Assembly (NCBI GenBank): GCA_963797605.1
Contig: CAWCPX010000009.1
Location: 124,001-188,000 of the forward strand
Direction of reading: 5' to 3'
DNA: 64,000 nt
From: DASQPR01 sp963797605
GTDB lineage: Bacteria; Actinomycetota; Actinomycetes; Mycobacteriales; Micromonosporaceae
Shown: one piece after another, positions 34,777 through 43,215 of the stretch
How the letters are laid out: the number at the start of each line of letters is the position of its first letter
Numbering within the stretch: position 1 is the first letter of the stretch
Notes under the pieces: generated by a model
The model's database searches: none
Told to the model about the DNA's origin: nothing
The model's input: only the letters and a program-made list of their open reading frames with translations
Program-made: the position numbers and the translations under genes

Positions 34777-35926
34777 GTGCTGCCGTACGGCCGCCAGTCG
34801 GTCGCCGAGGCCGACATCGCGCGCGGTCGTCGAGGTGCTGCGCGGCGACTGGCTGACGACCGGCCCGGCGGTCGACCGGTTCGACGGCGACGCTGTCGCG
34901 GTGCGTCGGCGGCGCCGAGTGCGTCAGCGGTCACGTCCGGGCACGGCCGCGCTGCACGTCGCGTACGCGGCCTGCGGCGTCGGGCCGCGGCGACGAGGTG
35001 GTCACGACGCCCGATGACGTTCGTGGCCACCGCGGCGACCGCGATCGCTGCTCGGCGCCACGGTCGCTGTTCGCCGACGTCGACCCGGACACCGGCGCTG
35101 CTCGACCCGGCCGCCGGCGAAGGCCGCGGTCGCCGGCCGCGGACCGCAGGTGGTCGCCGCCGTCGACTACGCCGGGCACCCCGCCGACCACGACGCGCTC
35201 GCCGACGATCGCCGGCGGCGCCGGCGCGCTGCTGCTGGTCGACGCCGCGCACTCCATCGGCGCGTCGCTACCAGGGCCGGCCGGTCGGCTCGACCGCCGA
35301 CATCACCACGTTCTCGTTCTTCCCGACGAAGAACCTGACGACGGCCGAGGGCGGCGCGGTCGCGTCGCCCGGACCCGGAGCTGGCCGCGCGGGCCCGCGC
35401 GGTTCCGCAGCCACGGCCTGGTCCGCGACCCGGCCGCGCAGCGCTATCCCGGACGAGGGCGGCTGGCACCAGGAGGTGCACGAGTTCGGCCTCAACTACC
35501 GGCTGCCCGACGTGCTGTGCGCGCTCGGCATCGTCCAGCTGCGCCGCCTCGCCGCGTTCCGTGGCGCGCCGGCGCCGAGCTGGTCGCCCGCTACAACGAG
35601 CTGCTCGCCGGCGTCGACGGCCTGGCACTGCCGCCGCAGCGCGCCGGCGTCGACGCCGGCCTGGCACCTCTATCCCGGTGCGGGTGCTCGGCGGCCGCCG
35701 CCGCGAGGTCTACGACGAAGATGCGCGCCGCCGGGCATCGGGGTGCAGGTCAACTACATCCCGGTCGTACTGGCACCCGGTCTTCGAGGACCTCGGTTAC
35801 CGGCGCGGCATGTGCCCGAACGCGGAGGCGTTCTACGCCGAGGAGCTGTCGCTGCCGCTGTTCCCCGACCTCACCGACGACCAGCAGGACCAGGTCGTCG
35901 ACGCGCTCCGGGCCGCCCTTCGCTGA
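34777..35926 (+). CDS. pseC: UDP-4-amino-4,6-dideoxy-N-acetyl-beta-L-altrosamine transaminase (heavily frame-broken)
   Basis: PLP-dependent DegT/DnrJ/EryC1-type aminotransferase. Start GTG 34777 gives LPYGRQSVAEADIA and, across frames, LRGDWLTTGPAVDRF, SGTAALHVAYAACGVG, VVTTPMTFVATA, LLLVDAAHSIGAS, FSFFPTKNLTTAEGGAV (PLP Lys), HEFGLNYRLPDVLCALGIVQL, and YWHPVFEDLGYRRGMCPNAEAFYAEELSLPLFPDL. The order of segments is complete and colinear, about 375 residues, but at least ten 1-bp insertions interrupt it. PseC supplies the 4-amino group used by PseH. Length, motif order and neighbours all fit. Confidence 0.8.
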
Positions 35927-36357
35927 CGCGGCGCCACCGGCGGCCGAGTCCAGGCGGGCGGCTGCCGGCGTGCGCGGCCGTGTGATCGACGTCGCCGACG
36001 TAGATGCGATCTTGATCACTGTCGGCGGCCGCTGGTGGCCATTGCGGCTTCCGCAGGCACCGATCGGGTGCCGGTTCTCCCGATCGGCGGATGCCGCGTG
36101 CCTGCGATGTCGGCCGGTCGACCGGCAGGCGAACGAGGAATGGCCACCCGCTTACGTTCCCGGGCGGCTTCGATGAAATGCCGGAATTATTGCTATTTCG
36201 AGTAGACTTAGGCTGCTTTGACAGCCGTTTGACGCTTGGGCTAGCCTCCGGCAGTCGGTCTTCGGGCACAACGAAAAAGCCTGAGCTATAAAGGACGTGA
36301 CGGTCCGCGCAGCATCGATTCGAAGCTGGTCGCAGGCACGTTGAGGAGGAACAGATC
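35927..36357. other. Intergenic region before the large GT2 gene
   Basis: 431 bp without a gene. The first half is GC-rich remnant-like sequence; from about 36180 composition turns A/T-rich and contains the promoter at 36218-36247 and an untranslated leader of about 100 bases ending in GAGGAGGAACAG. Confidence 0.6.
36218..36247 (+). promoter_or_regulatory. Promoter of the GT2-A1-B1 operon
   Basis: TTGACA (36218-36223) and TAGCCT (36242-36247) spaced by 18 bp, in a locally A/T-rich block. A second TTGACG lies at 36229. Transcription would start near 36254, giving a leader of about 104 bases. Confidence 0.45.
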
Positions 36358-38682
36358 TTGCCCCGGCTCAGTGTTGTTGTCCCGTTCTACAACGTTGCCG
36401 ACTACATCGCCGACTGCCTCGATTCCCTGGCCCGCCAGACGTTCGAAGACCTTGAAGTAATCCTCGTCGACGACGGGTCGCGCGATGACAGCGTGCACGT
36501 CGCCCGGGAGTTCGCACAGCGCGATCCGCGGTTTCGCATCGTCACCCAAGAAAACCAGGGTCTCGGGCCGGCCCGGAATACGGGTGTGGTGCACGCGACC
36601 GGCGAGTACATAACGTTTGTCGACAGCGACGACATTGTCCCGCGGTACGCGTACGAGTTGATGGTCCGCTCGCTCGACGAGACCGGTTCCTCCTTCGCGG
36701 CCGGCGGGGCTCGGCGCTTCAGCAACTCGTCCGGCGTCCGGCCGTCCTACCTGCATCAGATCCCGTTCGCCAAAGACCGTCTGACGACGCATGTCCTGGA
36801 ATACCCGGAACTCGCTCTCGACCGGATGGTGTGGAACAAGGTCTACCGCCGTTCGTTCTGGGACGAGTTCAAGTTCGAGTTCCCGCCGATCCGGTACGAG
36901 GACTATCCGGTCACGCTGAAGGCCCACCTCGACGCCGTGACGGTCGACTCGCTGTCCAGCCCGGTCTACTACTGGCGCGAACGCGAGTCCGGCGAGTCGA
37001 TCACGCAGTACAAGTTCGAGTACACGAACCTCTACGACCGCGTGCTCTCCGCCGAGATGGTCATGGACCTCGTCGACCGGCGCGCTCCGATGCTCCGCAC
37101 GACCGTCCATTCCCATTTCGCCAAGATCGACCTTGCCGCCCTGGTCCAGGCGTTCCCTAGCACCCCCGACGACCGGCTTGCCGATCTGGTGGAACTGGGC
37201 CGGCGGCTCACGAGCCGTCTGGACCCCGCGGTGCTGGCGAAGGGCTCGCGCTACGACCGCCTGCAATTCCGGGCGCTGCACACCGGTGAGGTCGACCTGC
37301 TGCGGCGCCTCGCACAGTTCCAGATCGACGGCGGCGTGCGCGGTGGCGTCCGGGCCCGCAAGCACCCGCTGATGCGGTGGCGCTACGAAAACGAGTACCC
37401 CGGCCTGACCGATCGGAACCGGGTCATTCCGCGCAGCCTCTACCGGCTGCCGTACGCGGCGCTCGAACTCCTCTCCTCGGTGACCCGCGTCTGGTGGACC
37501 GACATGAGTGTGATCATCCGCGGCACGGCCGAGATCCGGCACCTGCGCACGACCGACGATTCGACGCTGAAGATCAGTCTCGTCCACGGCCGGACCCGCA
37601 CCGCGATTCCGTTCAAACGATTCGAGACGCTCGACAAGCACGGCGAGCTGGCGCTGGTCGGCTTCGAGGCCCGGGTGCCGAGGGCGCTGCTCGGGGCGTT
37701 GAAGCACAACGGCAGTTCCGTCCGCTTCGCCCTCAGCCTGACATCGTCCGGCGTGCACCGCTCCGAAGACCTGCGCGGCGCGATCCAGGGAAATCCGGTC
37801 ATGGCCGAGGGCAGCTGGATCACCGACAGGATGTGGATCCAGCCGGGGCCGGTCAAGGGCGGCTGGTTCGCGCTGCGCCAGCACGTCGACCCGTGGCAGA
37901 TCACCGCCGTCGAGTTCGTCGACGAGTCGATGGTCGTGCAGGTGCACCTGCCGGAGGGCGAGCACCCGGAGCCCAAACTGACGCTCTCGCGGCATTCGCG
38001 CAATGACATCGTGGTCGATCTCCAGCCGTTGTCCGACACCGGCGACGGGCAGTTCGTGGCCGCGATACCCCTCGACGACCTCGTCGACCCCGACAACCCC
38101 GACGACCCGTTCACGATGGCGACCGTCCGGGTGATGTACGTCGTGAGCGGCGAGGAGAAGCGGCTGTTGTTCGCCGCCGCGCTCCGGCACTCCGTGAGCC
38201 ACGTGCACCGCAAACGATTGCTGACCGTGACCCGGTCCGCCGGCAACTACACGCACCTCGTGGAGAGCCCGGTCCGGTTGATGGCCGACGAGACCGTTAC
38301 CGACGAGGGGCCGCGCGGCCTGCGACTGCGGGTGCTCGGTGAGCTGCGAGAGGGCCGCGTCGATCGGGTCATCTGGCGCCGTTACCTCGATGCCCGCGAC
38401 ACGCACGTCGACGTGGCCTGCGATGTCGACGTCGCAGGCGGGCGCTGGTCGGCCACCATCGATGTCGTCGACCTCACCTCGACCGACCCCGCCGACCCGC
38501 AGGCGAGCCCGCTCGAGGCCGGTTCGGTGTGGTCGCTCTACGCGATTCCGGCCGGTGGCTCCGCGTACGCGATCTACATCGACGCGTACGAGGTCGGCCG
38601 GATGCCACTCGAGATCATCAGCGAGTCGGGCCATCTGACCGTGGAACCGAAAGCCGGCACATTTCACGTCGAGGTACGGTAG
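36358..38682 (+). CDS. GT2 glycosyltransferase with long C-terminal beta-rich region
   Basis: A 774-residue protein. Residues 1-240 are a GT-A glycosyltransferase: RLSVVVPFYNVADYIADCLDSL, VDDGSRDDSV, NQGLGPARNTGV, DXD as FVDSDDIVP, and RMVWNKVYRRSFW. The remaining 500 residues include a helical middle and repeated Asp-rich beta segments (VEFVDESMVVQVHL; DRVIWRRYLDARDTHVDVACDVDVAGG) like those in teichoic-acid polymerases and other wall-glycan synthases. Start is TTG 36358, fixed by the ideal GAGGAGGAACAGATC site. Five bases separate its stop from gene A1, so it heads a three-gene operon. Probably builds the pseudaminic-acid polymer or its linker. Confidence 0.75.
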   Translation: MPRLSVVVPFYNVADYIADCLDSLARQTFEDLEVILVDDGSRDDSVHVAREFAQRDPRFRIVTQENQGLGPARNTGVVHATGEYITFVDSDDIVPRYAYELMVRSLDETGSSFAAGGARRFSNSSGVRPSYLHQIPFAKDRLTTHVLEYPELALDRMVWNKVYRRSFWDEFKFEFPPIRYEDYPVTLKAHLDAVTVDSLSSPVYYWRERESGESITQYKFEYTNLYDRVLSAEMVMDLVDRRAPMLRTTVHSHFAKIDLAALVQAFPSTPDDRLADLVELGRRLTSRLDPAVLAKGSRYDRLQFRALHTGEVDLLRRLAQFQIDGGVRGGVRARKHPLMRWRYENEYPGLTDRNRVIPRSLYRLPYAALELLSSVTRVWWTDMSVIIRGTAEIRHLRTTDDSTLKISLVHGRTRTAIPFKRFETLDKHGELALVGFEARVPRALLGALKHNGSSVRFALSLTSSGVHRSEDLRGAIQGNPVMAEGSWITDRMWIQPGPVKGGWFALRQHVDPWQITAVEFVDESMVVQVHLPEGEHPEPKLTLSRHSRNDIVVDLQPLSDTGDGQFVAAIPLDDLVDPDNPDDPFTMATVRVMYVVSGEEKRLLFAAALRHSVSHVHRKRLLTVTRSAGNYTHLVESPVRLMADETVTDEGPRGLRLRVLGELREGRVDRVIWRRYLDARDTHVDVACDVDVAGGRWSATIDVVDLTSTDPADPQASPLEAGSVWSLYAIPAGGSAYAIYIDAYEVGRMPLEIISESGHLTVEPKAGTFHVEVR

Positions 38683-38687
38683 GTCCG

Positions 38688-39518
38688 ATGCATCACCACA
38701 ATCACTACTATGGACAGACGCACATTCTGGCGCGATACGCCGGTCTCGACGACGAGGTTCCGCCGCGGCTGCGGGGTTATCTGCAGCACGGCTGGAACAT
38801 CGCGTGCGGTTGGAACCCCGTGCACGAGTTCTTCGACGGCGCCTGGCGCTTCGTGTGGAGTGACGGCCCCCGTCGCCGCGGCCATTTCCTGGGCCGCCGT
38901 AACTACCACGTCATCGGCGCGCCGTGGATCTACCTCGAAGACCTGGAGCCGGAACTCGGCCGGGTGCCCGAAGAGGAGCGCGCCGGCACGCTGTGGTTCC
39001 TGTTCCACGGGTGGGAAGGCGGCAAGATCCATGGCGACCACCGCCGCCTGATCGACGAGATCAAGGAGACCGAGCCCGGCCCGGTGACCTTCAGCCTCTA
39101 TTACACCGAATACGACCGCCCCGAGGTCCGCCGGTTCTACGAGCGCGCCGGGTTCGAGGTGGTCTGCTTCGGCCGGCGCGGGTGGAACTACGAGGGCACC
39201 GACCGGAAGTTCATGTACAAGCAGCTCCAGGCGTTGCGCAAGCACAAGCGGGTAGCGTCGAACCGCCTGTCCACCGCGATCTTGTACGGTATCTCGGCCG
39301 GTTGCGAACCCGCGGTCTACGGCGACCCGATGGAACTCGAAGGCGAGAATCCGCTGTTCGGAGGATCCGCCAGAATCCAGCGGCTGTGGCCGGAGCTGAT
39401 CGGTAAAGACATCGACCTGGCAACCGCCCGGGAGATCACCGGCACGGAGCTCGGCGTGCCGTGGAAGTTGTCCGGTCCGGAGATGCGGATGCTGTTCGAT
39501 TGGAGAGAACGTGGCTGA
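38688..39518 (+). CDS. Family A protein, copy 1 (putative GT-B-like wall-glycan transferase)
   Basis: A 276-residue soluble protein, paralogous over its length to the gene at 43212-44057. Shared blocks: MHHHN.YYG, LARYAG, GYLQHGWN, FVWSDGPRRRG, VIGAPWIYLEDLEPE, FHGWE...HGDH, RFYERAGFEVV, KHKRVASNRLSTAILYG, YGDPMELE, GGSARIQRLWPE. The SNR.ST..LYG...GC...VYGDPM block resembles the donor-site region of GT-B polysialyl- and glycerophosphotransferases, and LQHGW resembles their HG motif; this is inference from pattern. No signal peptide or TM. Stop overlaps gene B1 by 8 nt. Candidate CMP-pseudaminic-acid-dependent transferase. Confidence 0.6.
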   Translation: MHHHNHYYGQTHILARYAGLDDEVPPRLRGYLQHGWNIACGWNPVHEFFDGAWRFVWSDGPRRRGHFLGRRNYHVIGAPWIYLEDLEPELGRVPEEERAGTLWFLFHGWEGGKIHGDHRRLIDEIKETEPGPVTFSLYYTEYDRPEVRRFYERAGFEVVCFGRRGWNYEGTDRKFMYKQLQALRKHKRVASNRLSTAILYGISAGCEPAVYGDPMELEGENPLFGGSARIQRLWPELIGKDIDLATAREITGTELGVPWKLSGPEMRMLFDWRERG

Positions 39519-41286
39519 CAACGGCTCGACGTCGATCGAGGTGGTGCGTGGCGAAATGCAACCCTGGAGCGACTACACCGAGCAACAGCCCCCAGCCTCG
39601 GGCCCGGTTCTGCTCCGCCTGCTCGACGACGTGCTGCCCGACGCCGCCACCGCGCTGATCATCGGCCCGCACGAGGCGGCCGTGATCGAGGCCGTCGCCG
39701 CCCGAAGCGCCCGAGTCACGGTGCTGGTGCGCTCGGTCAGCGACGCGGCCACTCTCGCCGAGACGGTCCCGACCTCGAACGTCACCGTCATCACCGGCGC
39801 ACTCGACGGCCTTGAACTGGCCGAACACGGTGCATTCGACGTCGTCGTCGCGGCCGACGGCCTCGACCGGGTGCTCGGTGCCGACAGCGACGACCTCGAT
39901 TGGCCGCAACGCCTCGACATCATCGCCCGCCTCGCCGCCGGTGCCTCGCTGGCTGTCATCGCGTGCGAAAACGAGGCCTCGCTCCTCAACCTGCTCGATC
40001 GCCGCCCCGCGAGCGAACGCCACGGTGACGACGAGTGGCGCCCGATCTACCAGGACCCCCGCCGCCCGGCGTCGCCGTCGCAGTTCACCGATGCGCTAAC
40101 CCGCGCGGGCCTGCCGGCGGCCCGCCTCTACGCGACGTTCGGTCCGGCCGGCCGGCCCCAGGCGCTCCTCGATATCGCCGCCGCCGCCTCGGCCACACTC
40201 GGTAGCCCGTCCGCAGCAGCCGCCGTCGCCGCGCTCGAAGCCGCCGCACGTACGACCCCATTGCTCGCGTCCATCACCGACGGCACCGACGGCGTGATCC
40301 GGGCCGGGCTGCTGGGCGCTATGGCACCCGAGTGGCTGGCGCTCTGCGACCGCAACGGCGCTGTCGGCAACACGGCTGCGAGCAACGGCGCCGGCGGCGA
40401 CCGCGGTGCGGAACTGTACGTGCGGATGCCCGGCGGCGCCGCCGTCGTTAGCGCGAACCTGCGTGCCGCCGACGGCCGCCAGGCGTGGCACATCGACCGA
40501 TCGAAGATCGGCCCGCTCGGCGACATGCTGGGTGCCGTGATGGCCTCACCGGCACGCGTCCCGGCGGAGGTCCCGCACACGGAGTCGGTCGAACGGCTGC
40601 TGTTCCGGCTCGCGGCCGCCGAAGACGTGCCCGCCTTCCGGGCGCTCGCGGGCCGGCTGGGCGAGTGGCTTCGACGCCAGAACGCGATCGCTCCCGAGCA
40701 GGTCGTGTGCTTCGACGATCTCTTCCTCGACGGTGACGCGTTCGCCTGGGGTTTCAACGCGCTCGCCACGACGCTGCCCGAGCGGGGTGACGATCTCGTG
40801 GCGGCCGCGTGGTACAGGTTCCAGGACCGCCTCATGCACCAGCACCGCCGGCACCCGTGGCCGCCGTGGACAGTCGGCGACGATCTGGTGATCATCTGGC
40901 TTGGCATGTCCGGCGACGAGGCACCGAGCGAAACCGCTCGCGGCCGGGAACTGGCCGACGCCATCGCCGGGGTCCTCGGGTTCGCGCCTATCGGTGACGC
41001 GGAGTCCGATCCCGAGGTTGACCTGCGCACGGCCCTTGCCGACGCGGCTGAGGCGCGCACCCAGCTGTTCGAGATGGCGGGCCAGGTCTTCGGGCTGGAG
41101 CGCACCATCAGCTACCGCGATCGGCAGCTGAAGTCGCGGGAGAAGGTCATCCGGACCCTGCGCCGGGACCTGACGTCGATCCGCGCTCTCGGGGTCTACC
41201 AGTTCGTGAAGAAGGCCCGCAAGGCCAGCCGCATCCGCGATCCTCGCAAGTTGATGGCCGCCGTCAAGCGCCGGCTGCCCAAGTAA
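39511..41286 (+). CDS. Family B protein, copy 1 (Rossmann domain plus C-terminal coiled coil)
   Basis: A 591-residue protein, paralogous to the gene at 41335-43215. N-terminal about 45-150 has an SAM-methyltransferase-like Rossmann fold (ALIIGPHEAAVIEAVAARSARVTVLVRS; FDVVVAADGLDRVLG; LDIIARLAAGASLAVIAC), but the glycine-rich loop is degenerate. The middle contains conserved acidic/aromatic blocks (QVVCFDDLFLDGDAF). The last 80 residues are a coiled coil ending in a very basic tail (VIRTLRRDLTSIRAL...KKARKASRIRDPRKLMAAVKRRLPK), as in membrane-associating glycan enzymes. GTG 39511 follows GGAGAGAAC inside gene A1. Function unknown; likely works with A1. Confidence 0.55.
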   Translation: MADNGSTSIEVVRGEMQPWSDYTEQQPPASGPVLLRLLDDVLPDAATALIIGPHEAAVIEAVAARSARVTVLVRSVSDAATLAETVPTSNVTVITGALDGLELAEHGAFDVVVAADGLDRVLGADSDDLDWPQRLDIIARLAAGASLAVIACENEASLLNLLDRRPASERHGDDEWRPIYQDPRRPASPSQFTDALTRAGLPAARLYATFGPAGRPQALLDIAAAASATLGSPSAAAAVAALEAAARTTPLLASITDGTDGVIRAGLLGAMAPEWLALCDRNGAVGNTAASNGAGGDRGAELYVRMPGGAAVVSANLRAADGRQAWHIDRSKIGPLGDMLGAVMASPARVPAEVPHTESVERLLFRLAAAEDVPAFRALAGRLGEWLRRQNAIAPEQVVCFDDLFLDGDAFAWGFNALATTLPERGDDLVAAAWYRFQDRLMHQHRRHPWPPWTVGDDLVIIWLGMSGDEAPSETARGRELADAIAGVLGFAPIGDAESDPEVDLRTALADAAEARTQLFEMAGQVFGLERTISYRDRQLKSREKVIRTLRRDLTSIRALGVYQFVKKARKASRIRDPRKLMAAVKRRLPK

Positions 41287-41306
41287 GACGGCCACGACGC
41301 GCTGTT

Positions 41307-41340
41307 GCCGGCGCCCCCATCGGGGGCGCCGGCGTTACTT
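41307..41340. terminator. Terminator between the two convergent B genes
   Basis: GCCGGCGCCCCC (41307-41318) pairs with GGGGGCGCCGGC (41322-41333), 12 bp perfect, loop ATC, followed by GTTACTTTTTC. It marks the axis of symmetry of the A1-B1/B2-A2 arrangement. The B2 stop codon lies within the T-run. Confidence 0.85.
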
Positions 41341-43215
41341 TTTCGCCCCACGAGCGTGGCGGACCACCTTGCGCGCGGCGCGAAGCCCCGCGCCGACCGG
41401 CACCGCCAGCACCAGTGCGACGCGATAGGTACGCGAGTTCCGCAGCCGCTTGAGTTCCTTCTTCGCCTTGGCCAGCCTCGCGTCGCGTTCGATGACCACC
41501 GCCGACAGGAACCGGATCTGCTCGTGTGCCGCGGCCAGTTCGGCCGATACGAGGGTCGTGGACCGGATCGCCTCGGCGTAGCCGCGCGGATGAGCTGTCG
41601 GCCCGACCGGGTCGACCGGCCCGACCTCGGGCCCCAAAACGAGGTCGGGATCGGCGGCCTCGGTGTCGGTGGCGACGATCGGGACGATCACCGGGTGGGC
41701 GGCGATAGCGGCCGCGGTGAGCGGGACGGCCACCGCACCGAGCAGCGCGCTGGCCGCCACGTCGAGTTCCGCGGCCGCATCCAGGTCGGCTTCGGTTGCG
41801 GCGAGCCCCACCATGGTGGCGAGGCGGGCCGCGAGCCGGTCGGGTGACTGGTAGCTCACCCACGGGTGCGGGCGTGCGCCGGCCAGCACCCGGCCGGCGA
41901 ATCGCCGCAGGCCGCAGAGGAATGCGACATCGGCGCGCACCGGTGCGATGACGCGCCAACTGGGGTCGAAGCAGGAGAGGTCGGCGCCGTCGTCGACGAG
42001 ATTGTCGGGGACACCGAAGACGCGCTCGGGCGGGCAGTCGCGCGCCGGCCCGGCGGTGCCGTCGAGCCAGTCGGTGGTGACGCCGAGCCAGCGGGCGTAG
42101 CGGCCAAGGAGCTCGCGCAATTCCAGCATGTCGTGCCTGCCCGTGGCGCGCAGCAGCAGCTCTTCGAACGACTGGCCGGTGGGAAGCCGGCCGTCGAGCA
42201 GTTCCGGCCGCCGGGCGATCGTGGCGTGGGTGAGCCGCGGCGGCGCTCCGCCGGGCAGCCGTGCACGTGACCAGGATCCGTCGGCCGAGCGTGTGACGAC
42301 CTGGGGGATCGAGCCGAACGCTCTGTGCTCCGGATCCGTGAGAACCACACCGGCGACGGGCGTCTCGGTGGCCGGCCGGGCTGCTGTGACACCGTCGGGG
42401 CGGCGCGCCACGATCAGCCATCCGGGTGCGAGTTCCAGGCCCAGGCCGTGCCGGACGCTGTCGCGGGCGAGCCGCCGCGGATCGCTGAGCAGTGCCGGAT
42501 CGGTTTCCGCGGTGCGGTACGCCCCGCCGACGAGCGCTGCCAGGGTGCTGTCGGCCGGGCCGAACAGGCTTCCGTGGACCAGCACGGTCGGGTCGGCGGT
42601 GTCTGGAAAGAGTGCGATCTCGGCCTCGGCCGCCAGGCCGGTGCGGCTCAGCCACCGGACGACGTCCGCATGGCTGCCCGCGAAGGCGTCGTCTCGGTGC
42701 GTGGCGGTGATGTCGGCCGTGGTCAGCCGGCCGATCCCGAGGTCGTTGCGCACGATCGCGGCGAGCAGGCCACCGTCGGCCACGGTGCCCGCCAGAATGT
42801 CGAGCGCGGCCGGCCAGTCCTCGATCGGCGCGTCGGCACCGGCGAGGTGGTCCAGGCCGCCGAGTGCCACAACGACGTCGAAGCGTTCGCCGATGCGTTG
42901 CAGGGAGCCGCACGCGACCCTCACCCCGGCGGGCAGCCGGGCAGCGGCCGCCTCGGCGTCTTCGAGGGACCGCAACTGCACGGAGACCTCGTAGCCGTCG
43001 CGCCGCAGCCCGCTGACCAGCGCGTCATCGACGGGGCCAGCGATCAGCACGCGAGCGCCGGGGCCCGGCATCGGGGCGAGGAGCGGCAGCACGGCCGGGC
43101 CGACATGGCCCGGACCGTCGGAGCCGCCGCGCATCTCGGCACCGATGTGGTCGAGGGTCGCCGTGACCGCGGGCGCTTCCATCAGGCGCGGGCTGTGGCT
43201 CGTCGGGTCGGTCAT
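41335..43215 (-). CDS. Family B protein, copy 2 (Rossmann domain plus C-terminal coiled coil)
   Basis: A 626-residue paralog of the gene at 39511. Equivalent blocks: ARVLIAGPVDDALVSGLRRDGYEVSVQLRS, FDVVVALGGLDHLAGADAPIEDWPAALDIL, ERVFGVPDNLVDDGADLSCFDPSW, and a C-terminal coiled coil with basic tail (RFLSAVVIERDARLAKAKKELKRLRNSRTYR...RKVVRHARGAKK), where a hydrophobic stretch VALVLAVPVGAGL may be membrane-bound. It starts with ATGA overlapping the A2 stop. The two B proteins diverge more than the A proteins. Function unknown. Confidence 0.55.
   Translation of the reverse strand: MTDPTSHSPRLMEAPAVTATLDHIGAEMRGGSDGPGHVGPAVLPLLAPMPGPGARVLIAGPVDDALVSGLRRDGYEVSVQLRSLEDAEAAAARLPAGVRVACGSLQRIGERFDVVVALGGLDHLAGADAPIEDWPAALDILAGTVADGGLLAAIVRNDLGIGRLTTADITATHRDDAFAGSHADVVRWLSRTGLAAEAEIALFPDTADPTVLVHGSLFGPADSTLAALVGGAYRTAETDPALLSDPRRLARDSVRHGLGLELAPGWLIVARRPDGVTAARPATETPVAGVVLTDPEHRAFGSIPQVVTRSADGSWSRARLPGGAPPRLTHATIARRPELLDGRLPTGQSFEELLLRATGRHDMLELRELLGRYARWLGVTTDWLDGTAGPARDCPPERVFGVPDNLVDDGADLSCFDPSWRVIAPVRADVAFLCGLRRFAGRVLAGARPHPWVSYQSPDRLAARLATMVGLAATEADLDAAAELDVAASALLGAVAVPLTAAAIAAHPVIVPIVATDTEAADPDLVLGPEVGPVDPVGPTAHPRGYAEAIRSTTLVSAELAAAHEQIRFLSAVVIERDARLAKAKKELKRLRNSRTYRVALVLAVPVGAGLRAARKVVRHARGAKK

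Noticed and set aside
30508..35926. Programmed ribosomal frameshifting in pse genes
   Set aside because: Far too many shifts, in both directions, without slippery sequences or conserved sites; error patches explain them better.
36286..38667. 793-codon minus-strand open frame opposite the large GT2 gene
   Set aside because: Antisense shadow; composition is unlike proteins in the window, while the plus strand has an ideal ribosome site and GT-A motifs.
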